64,000 nt of DNA, from assembly GCF_035222375.1 (NCBI RefSeq), contig NC_085889.1, positions 1,550,001-1,614,000 of the forward strand. Direction: 5' to 3'. A program made the translations under genes and the position numbers. Positions 56,953 through 64,000 of this stretch are shown piece after piece; position 1 is the stretch's first letter, and every line of letters starts with the position of its first letter. The notes under the pieces are model-generated. The model was not told the origin of the DNA. It was given only the letters and a program-made list of their open reading frames with translations, and did no database searches. The stretch comes from Podospora pseudocomata. Its lineage: Eukaryota > Ascomycota > Sordariomycetes > Sordariales > Podosporaceae.

Positions 56953-58915
56953 ATTGGTATTGTTGTTGATGATGATGATAATATTCTATGTTCCCGCTGA
57001 GCTGGAAGTGACATGTTCCTTTGTCCCAGTCGACGAACCATTCTCCCTCGATGAGGTAAAGCCTTATGGGAGGAAGGATGAGGGGTAGGTCCCCAGAGGT
57101 AGGGCGTCCACACAAGGCAGCATCCAGTTTGTCGAGGAAATTTCCACAGGTCTGCTGCGCCACAGCCTTGGACTATTGGCTCCAGAAAGAGGTCGACAAC
57201 AACACGTCTGAAGGCAACTATTTCTCGATGAGGGGCTGCTGGCCGCTAAATGTACGTGACGAAATGTTGGTCCCGCTGCCGGGTCACTGATATTGGGGGC
57301 CTGGAGCCGGGCGCCAACTCAGGTTGGTAACCTAGATACCTAGGAGGGAAGAGTAAACGACGGTCTGCGATCGGTGATGGCATCTGGAAGAAGCCGATCT
57401 CCTTCTTTTGTCACTGTTACTCACAGTGGCTGATGCAAAAAGGGTGACGAATCTGCTGCAGTCACGAAACACGTAGAGAGACCCGCAGCAACCACTCGAG
57501 AAGAAGGAAGGTAGGTACCTTGGTCTCTCTATTTTAATGATCCCCCAAAAAAAAAAAAAACCGTTGTTGAAAAGTAACGGACCGGCACGGACCTTCGGAC
57601 TTAAAAGTGCGAATCGGAACATCAGCGGCCTTGTCCAGAGTTTGGTAGCAGTCCGATCTGCGATGTCAATCTTCTCTTGGGGGAGGGGGGGGGAGCGGTA
57701 CAAAGGTTTCTATTCCTTTTTGGCTGCTTTAGGCAGCTCCCGCTATCAACTTACAAGGGAGATGGGATGACACACATGTACACGACATTCTTCCAACAGC
57801 CGTTTGTGCCGTTGTCTTACATGCCTTTGCCATCCCTGCTTCCCATGTCTTTGCCGGGAGACCCTAACTTTCCAGCTCACCTCTGGGTTAATGTGTCATG
57901 GATGGAATCTTCCCATCTTGGGAAATATCGCCTCTGTAGGGTCTCGTGTCTGCCATCCAGGGCTCGAAATCCATCAGTGCTAAGGAACTTTCTCACATCT
58001 CCAACAGATCCCACCGGCACTTTCTCCGAGAAATTCTGACTAGGGTAGCACCCAACACAGCCACAATCAACGATTGGGTAGCAGCAACGTCCGCAAAAGG
58101 CCCGCACATCAGCTTACGGCATGAACAAGGGTTGAGTGTGAGAAAAAGAAAAGTGAGAACAGATTTCCCACGACAGCATCTGTGTTGTCACGTTGCAAAA
58201 CTCTCCGATGGACAGTTTCCAGAAGGAATCGCTTCAACCCCCAAATCTATCAAAAGGAGTTACCGCGCGGGCGACAAAAGGACAATGCAGTCAGTGTTCA
58301 ACAACCCTCATTCAGCATCGTTCCTGTTTTTCGATTAAATGCGAGATTCCCCTAAACCCAGACATGTTATCCCAGAGTAAAAAGGTACAAAGGACACGGA
58401 GCAATATCCCCTCCGACACCACCCCCTCAGCTGCACCTACTGGTACTTAGCATGCGGCTCTGCCCTCCCGCTATTTATCTCACTTTTCCCTAACCGCGGG
58501 GAAAGGGGAAGGGGGTTTAACAACACTCCACATCAAACAGGCAGCTAACTAAGGTACATGCTGCACTATTCCTGATATCGACTCGGGTTCGGATTTCAGA
58601 CATGCGAGGGCAAAACCTCGGCTAAGTACGAGCAGGCAGTATCTTGATGGTTCCGACACTCTTGGTCAAGGTACATATCTCATTCATTGGCAGCCGGTTT
58701 TTGGTGATAGTTGCTAGGTAGTCGGTCGATATCTCTTGTCATGTCAACGCATTCGAGAAAGGTGTACTGTACCTAATAGATCAAGCCCGTCCATCAAGTG
58801 TGTGTGGGGGCCAGAACACCAACAACACGCATTTTACCAATCAACCAACTAACAAGAACAAAATACAACCCAGCACCAACAGCCCGCACGGACAAAGTGG
58901 AACATTTGGTTATTA

Positions 58916-58939
58916 GTCCCCCCCCCCCCAAAAAAAAAC
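58916..58939 (+). repeat. Poly-C followed by poly-A tract
   Basis: About a dozen C then nine A; a slippage-prone site. Confidence 0.8.
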
Positions 58940-59658
58940 TATTAACCTTGAGAAACAAAAAAACTCGGGTGTACAACATTTTCGAAAAGGACCCGGAGAA
59001 CAAAAAGATCCCGACGGGCCCACAGCAGCCAGGTACTTATGCATATGTACTCGGCGGCTCAGTTGAGGCAGGGTAGGTATTGTGGGGCATCACCTCCCCC
59101 CTCATCCCGACTCAGTATCAAAAAGAGCAACAAATCAAGATCTGGACATCATATTTCCAACTGCCGCTCCTGCATTTGCATGAGCCACTCAATGGTGATG
59201 ATGAAGCTTTTCCCAAGACGAGTCCTTGTGTTGCCGATGATCAACAACGGTGAGTGGAAAAGGATATGCGGTGAGTTCGGAAGGATCACCGAGATTTTGC
59301 CTTTTGACGATTGACAGCAAAAAGGCAAGGTACTCTGCTAGGTGCTTGGCTAGGGGCTGGCCTGTTCGGACTTTGGTTGCACCCGCTAACGGGGGTGACA
59401 GTTGAACGCTTCGGAAGACGTGAGTGAGATTTTAGAGACCAATGCAACAATTTAGTATTTCTTGCAGTCACGAGCCTCACACTCTGTTCTCCCTCCTGCT
59501 TTTTTCCCTGTGTAGTAGCAGCTACTGTGTCCTGCAGTATGACATGTTTGTCAGAGGTTGTATACTACCATCCACTCAGAATCGTGGTGTACTGGCACGA
59601 TGATACATACCTACCCCGGACCGCACACTCAACCCACAGTGATGACCAAGATCGGTTT

Positions 59659-59683
59659 GGTGGTGGTGGTGGTGGTGGTGGTG
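59659..59683 (+). repeat. (GGT)8 microsatellite
   Basis: A pure run of eight GGT triplets in non-coding sequence. Confidence 0.9.
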
Positions 59684-60904
59684 AAGAAGAGTGGATCGAT
59701 TGTGATGAATGCGGATGCACAACATGGTCACCCGGGGTGGCGTTTAGATCAAGGTACTGTACATACATACCTCAACCATCCAGCAAACCTATCCCAGACG
59801 GCAAGTTCCGGACCAATATCTCGGTCCTTTCTCGCTGCCACTGGCCCATTGACCAATCCCCAGACCAAGATCAGGTGAGGCCGGCCACGCGTACGTTTGA
59901 TGCATGAGCGGCAGCGGGGCCTGGTTGGACGAGAGCATGCGGGATATCATGCCGCGTGCTTCTTGCGATGTCTCCTTGGTCGTAAGTCGGGCGTATATAG
60001 GGTTGCAATCTTTGGTCAGGTGTGACCTGCTTCACAACACGCCCGTTTGTGCTGAATCGCAAGGGGGCTATGGTTGCTGAAATCAAAATGAGGGCGAAGC
60101 TTGATGACGACGTCATGTCATCTATTCAGAGCGTCGTTTGAACCAAGTTCTCGAGCATGGAACCAAGAATTCGGGCAGGCCGACATGTCATGTCACAGCC
60201 ATGTACATCGACATCGTCATGTCTTCATACGGCGCGCAACCGGTCTTTCCAACGGCCTGGTGAGAGATTCAGGAACAGGTGCGGGAGGCGGAGATCCCTC
60301 CACCTTCCCGCTCTACACAACGTCATGCCTGCCCGCTGTAGGACCCCATACAGACACACCCCCATAAAAAGAGCGGAGTAGCCGGTTGTGACATCTTTGG
60401 TTGAGACGGGCGTTTGTTCATGACAGCCTCACTTTGGCTTTGCTTTGCCGCTCGAGCCGCTGCCATCACCGCCGATGACCGCTGGGAGCAAGTCTCCAAA
60501 AGTGAGACTACAGAGAGCGCTCTCCGTCATCTCAAGCGACAGCGAGGAGTAATATCAAGCCTGATGTGACCACTTTGGGAAGCCACAATATCCGTAATGT
60601 AGGTCGCAATGACAAGGTAACATCTCTTGATGTACATGGCCGAGATAGGCGAACATTCTTGTGGCTTGCCTTTCACCTTTCACAAACATCCATTGTTTTG
60701 CAGTACGCCATTGGCGAAGCCAAGACAGTAGACTCCATCGACGACAAGCCATCTGTATACCTCGTGATGAAAACACACGATCAGGTATGTTGCTATGCCT
60801 CATGGTCTCACTCACTGTATGAGCATCAAGGCATATAGTAGTAGCCTCCATCAAAGGTTTGACGTGCCGCCCTCGCCGGTTCCCTCCCCAACAAAGATGC
60901 ATAA

Positions 60905-61128
60905 AGACATCCGCGATGTCCGTGTTGAGCTTGGGGGATTCAGACATGAATGATTCTCTCCGCCGCCCTTTCCACCGTCCTGCGTCATCGCGAACTTCTA
61001 CGAGAATGAAGCCAAAGTCTGCATTCCAAGATTTGTCGTGTGAGATGTCGGAGACGGACCAAATCGTAGTTGACGAGTGTACAGACAGCACGACTAGTGA
61101 TGACGCCAGACATCCGTGATGTCCGTGT
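60905..61128 (+). repeat. 21-bp direct repeat pair
   Basis: AGACATCCGCGATGTCCGTGT at 60905-60925 recurs at 61108-61128 with one change (CGC to CGT). Each copy contains a small palindrome, ACATCCGCGATGT-like. Confidence 0.6.
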
Positions 61129-61958
61129 GAATTATCTGACAAAATCAAACAGGTTATACCCGTCTCATCGCCCACTTGATTGCGTCTCCAGAGTCGCAAT
61201 CATGGTCGAATTCACCGCTGTCGCAGACGAAGATAAACTTCATGTTGGAGTGTTGAGGCCGATGGGAGTTGGGGAGGTGAAGTCGGAGACGGAGTGATTT
61301 TTCGCTGACTCCGGGTCCGCCCCTACTATATGTGCGCCATAGCCGCCGCCACAGTTGCACGGCCGTTATGAAGCCGTCGTCGCCGCTCAAATGTCTCATC
61401 AAAACAAGTGAAACAAAGCTGTTCGTGTCGTTGTGCCTCATCTTGCGTCTACTTGCTCTGCTAGTTGGATCTCAGATGTGTTGCCATGCGTACGCGTCCC
61501 ATTACAACAGCCAAGCGAATAGTTGATCTCCCTTGGACTCATCAGCGAGGAGCTGAACTCGCTTCGATCCTTCTCATGGATTGATGAAGTGGTGCAGCAT
61601 GAAAACAGATTGCATCCGCAACGTCACTGAGGTCTGGATGTCGTCCAATGCAGCATAACTTGAGAGCCGTTGAGCAGACTGATATGAGCGAAAGAGAACC
61701 CTGGGGCAGTCAGTATATCGCCATGATCATTGCGGGTGATGTTCTTACCTGATAGGAGCTACCCTTCCAGATCATGATCTAGCAACAAACGATGCATCCA
61801 ACACTTCACGAAGTAGAAAAAGCAAAAAGACCAAACAGTTGTCAAGCCACGCTGCGTTCATCCATAACCGTGATACACGCCCAACAGTTCAACATGCAAT
61901 GTGTGAATCCAATGCTCCCTGGCCTCATTCGTACAGAAGTGCTTCGGCACCATGCTGA

Positions 61959-63962
61959 TCATACATGCTCCGCCAAGAACTCGGGGGGGACCTCATTCTC
62001 GCTCAAAGTACTCTCTCTGCTGCACGTACGATCCAATCCGTCCCTGGCGCCAGCAGTCGACGAAGACACCAGCAAGTCAGGAGGCACCTCATTGTCACTC
62101 TCCTCAGTTCTGTGCCCATCCTCGACACCGTGCACGCCAACGAGGTTCTTTCCCTCGGCTGATTCAGATGATGATGACGACGACGACTTGAAGCGGATGG
62201 CGGAGCGTTGTAACCCTGAGCTACCAGAGATTGACCTCCCCAGATGCGGTGTCGAGCCCCCCTCTCCGTCCACATCCCTCTCGTCGTCCGAACCGTCCTG
62301 TACTTCCAAGCCGCCGGCTCGTAATCCCTTCACCAAGAGTCCTTTTGCGAGCTCGAGTGCCTCCACCTCGGCGCCAATGGCACAGATCAAGAGATTCCAC
62401 CCATTCTCCTCCACCAACCGGAGCTTCCCCTCCATATCAGCTATGACACCCTTCATGTCACCAAGCACGTCCGACATGGCCTTGACCCACTCCCGATTCG
62501 CCTCGTCGTTATCGTGTTTGCCTGCCCAGTGTTTCATTACCGCTGCCACGCTCAACTCAAACTTGTCCACCAATTGCAACGTCTCCCTCCACACTTCCAC
62601 ACCCTCTTCCAAGGCTAACCGTTCCCTATCAACATCAGCTTTCCTCGCCGTGAGCAATGCAACCTCGCCCTCCCACCACTCCTTGGCCATCTCAGGCGTC
62701 CTCCTCTCCGGTCTTAGCCTCAGAAACTCCAATCCTGATAAATGCGATCCCCTATCCACTGGTTGACCAGGCCCAATCACACCCTCCAAGTCCAGTGGTT
62801 TGACACTGGGTCTCGTCAGGATCCCGCCCAGGTTCCCATCCACATCCTTCAGAGCCCCACGATAGCCACTCAGACCTGCGTCCCTCTTGCTCTCCACATC
62901 GGCCACCTTGGCATCCAGGTACCTTTTTCTGTTCCGCAACCCAACCAGCCTCTCTTCCAACTCTTTTATCTCACTTACCACATTACTCCGTTCTTCTGTC
63001 AGCTCCCTGATCTCCTGTGCAAGAGGCTCCTCTTCATCTTGTTCGATCTTCTCCAACTCGCCGGTGATCTCCTTCCGTTGCCGGCATAGCTTCCGCAGCT
63101 GGGCAAGAGCACGCTTCCTCGTTGACAGAGCGGCAGTCAGATTGGCGTCCTCCTCTGCTTTTAGATCTGCCAGGAGTGTCATGTGCCTAGCAAGTCCTGT
63201 GCGAGCTTCGCGTATAGACGGACGCTTCTTCTTGGGTTGTCTCACCGGTATCACTTGTCCCGTGTGTGTTGTTGTAGTCTGAGCAAAGCTTACCTGGCGT
63301 GCTGTAGACATGGAAGTGGTGCTAGCGTGTAATGTGCTTGTAGGGGTGGTGCTTGCATCACTGGCCTGAGGGCTTCCTGTAGACCCTGCTCTCCCAACTT
63401 GGGCTGATAGGCACGCTGACTGGACATCCAGGATATTCTGGAGCTCCTTCTGAAGCTGGCGTTCCCGGTGGTGAAGGTTGCGCCACACTGCATCCGGCTC
63501 ATACTCGTTGTATTTTACCGCATCACGCCCTCTTGTGTGGGCTGAGGAGCCGTCCTGGCGGTCGAATAGTACGCTGCCAACATTCCGAGCAATAGATGCC
63601 GCTGTGTCAAACGGGCGGTATGACTGTGGCTCTTCCTCATCCCTATAGAGTATCCGGGACGTGGCGACGGGGGGAGGAGGACCGTGGAAGAGAACCGGGG
63701 CGTTGGGCTTGGATTTGGAAGCCGAACCAACACTACTAGCCCGATCGCTCGTGCTATGGTCGATCGATGGCGAGATTTGTCTGCGATGTCGGGAGCCCTC
63801 GGAGGGTAACAAGCTGTCATCAGGTCGTGGTGACAGGTCATCCATATCGTACTCGCTCGGCTTCTTGCGGATGGTGGGGCTTATTGGGTTGTGGAAAGGG
63901 ATGCCGGGGCTTTCGGAACGGGACAGTGAGAGACGGGGAAGGAACGTAGATCTGAACGTCAT
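61959..63962 (-). CDS. Coiled-coil protein resembling autophagy protein Atg28
   Basis: A single exon encodes 667 residues from 63962. The N-terminus is Ser/Pro-rich and disordered (MTFRSTFLPRLSLSRSESPG). An amphipathic segment AVWRNLHHRERQLQKELQNI precedes another low-complexity linker and a basic patch (RQPKKKRPSIREAR). A long coiled coil runs from about residue 260 to 360 (KAEEDANLTAALSTRKRAL, EIRELTEERSNVVSEIKELE). A conserved-looking block has EMAKEWWEGEVALLTARKAD and LEEGVEVWRETLQLVDKFE. The C-terminus is acidic and Ser-rich. The layout and the ERQLQKELQ and WRETLQLVDKFE blocks remind me of filamentous-fungal Atg28, a coiled-coil factor of selective autophagy. This is recognition by eye, so another coiled-coil family is possible. 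Confidence 0.6.
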   Translation of the reverse strand: MTFRSTFLPRLSLSRSESPGIPFHNPISPTIRKKPSEYDMDDLSPRPDDSLLPSEGSRHRRQISPSIDHSTSDRASSVGSASKSKPNAPVLFHGPPPPVATSRILYRDEEEPQSYRPFDTAASIARNVGSVLFDRQDGSSAHTRGRDAVKYNEYEPDAVWRNLHHRERQLQKELQNILDVQSACLSAQVGRAGSTGSPQASDASTTPTSTLHASTTSMSTARQVSFAQTTTTHTGQVIPVRQPKKKRPSIREARTGLARHMTLLADLKAEEDANLTAALSTRKRALAQLRKLCRQRKEITGELEKIEQDEEEPLAQEIRELTEERSNVVSEIKELEERLVGLRNRKRYLDAKVADVESKRDAGLSGYRGALKDVDGNLGGILTRPSVKPLDLEGVIGPGQPVDRGSHLSGLEFLRLRPERRTPEMAKEWWEGEVALLTARKADVDRERLALEEGVEVWRETLQLVDKFELSVAAVMKHWAGKHDNDEANREWVKAMSDVLGDMKGVIADMEGKLRLVEENGWNLLICAIGAEVEALELAKGLLVKGLRAGGLEVQDGSDDERDVDGEGGSTPHLGRSISGSSGLQRSAIRFKSSSSSSSESAEGKNLVGVHGVEDGHRTEESDNEVPPDLLVSSSTAGARDGLDRTCSRESTLSENEVPPEFLAEHV

Positions 63963-64000
63963 GTTGGCGCCTTCGTGTTTGCTATCTGTGTTGACATACT

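Larger units (their letters stand above)
56953..61958. other. Five-kilobase region without a convincing gene
   Basis: Both strands have only scattered short frames; the longest (61199-60555, minus, 214 codons) starts with MRLWRRNQVGDETG and shows no domain that I recognise. Simple repeats are present: poly-A near 57.55 kb, poly-C/poly-A at 58.92 kb and (GGT)n at 59.66 kb. A 21-bp word is repeated at 60.905 and 61.108 kb. Confidence 0.55.

Noticed and set aside
60555-61199. Minus-strand open frame of 214 codons
   Set aside because: The longest frame in the gene-poor stretch, but it shows no recognisable motif, no signal peptide and no support from splice-like boundaries.

Overview
This window comes from a filamentous ascomycete, most likely a sordariomycete close to Sordariales (Podospora-like). 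The grounds are short introns of about 48-100 bp with GTAAGT-like donors and CTAAC/TTAAC branch sites, a Zn2Cys6 regulator, a HET-domain gene, a HeLo effector, a NACHT-WD40 receptor, a Clr5-domain protein, a KP4-like protein and LysM/chitinase genes. The genus assignment is inference; no rRNA is present.

Layout. 0-1.2 kb: the 3' end of an Asn/Gly-rich protein and an unnamed fungal gene. 1.9-5.8 kb: a broken killer-toxin-like class V chitinase (minus). 6.4-11.0 kb: a divergent gene pair, a HeLo-domain cell-death effector (minus) and a NACHT-WD40 NLR (plus) with seven near-identical WD40 repeats. 11.2-14.3 kb: a possible solo LTR, a detached hevein-domain piece of the chitinase family and a multi-LysM gene. 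The NLR/HeLo pair therefore sits as an island inside what looks like an old chitinase-LysM cluster. 14.9-19 kb: tRNA-Gly(UCC), a small secreted protein and tRNA-Val(AAC). 19.2-27.5 kb: an MFS permease of the Dal5 type, succinyl-CoA:3-ketoacid CoA-transferase, an AhpD-like protein and a mitochondrial dicarboxylate carrier. 27.5-42.8 kb: a Zn2Cys6 regulator, an FAD monooxygenase, MSH6, a DOMON-cytochrome b561 protein and a Cys-rich membrane protein. 42.9-56.9 kb: an accessory-looking stretch with a minisatellite, a damaged C2H2 zinc-finger gene, another LTR-like scrap, a second FAD monooxygenase, a KP4-like secreted protein, a decayed AAA ATPase of the DUF7025 type, a HET-domain gene and a Clr5-domain gene. 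57-62 kb: about 5 kb with no convincing gene. 62-64 kb: a coiled-coil protein resembling Atg28.

The standout is the HeLo/NLR pair. Known fungal amyloid-signalling pairs consist of an NLR with a short N-terminal amyloid motif and an adjacent HeLo protein with a matching C-terminal motif. Here the HeLo tail is only reached by splicing a GC-AG intron, and it carries a peptide that resembles, weakly but at the expected place, the N-terminal peptide of the NLR. The receptor's repeat variation is concentrated at a few positions, as in HET-D/HET-E-type receptors. All gene models here were made by eye; exact splice sites, above all NLR intron 2, need transcript data.
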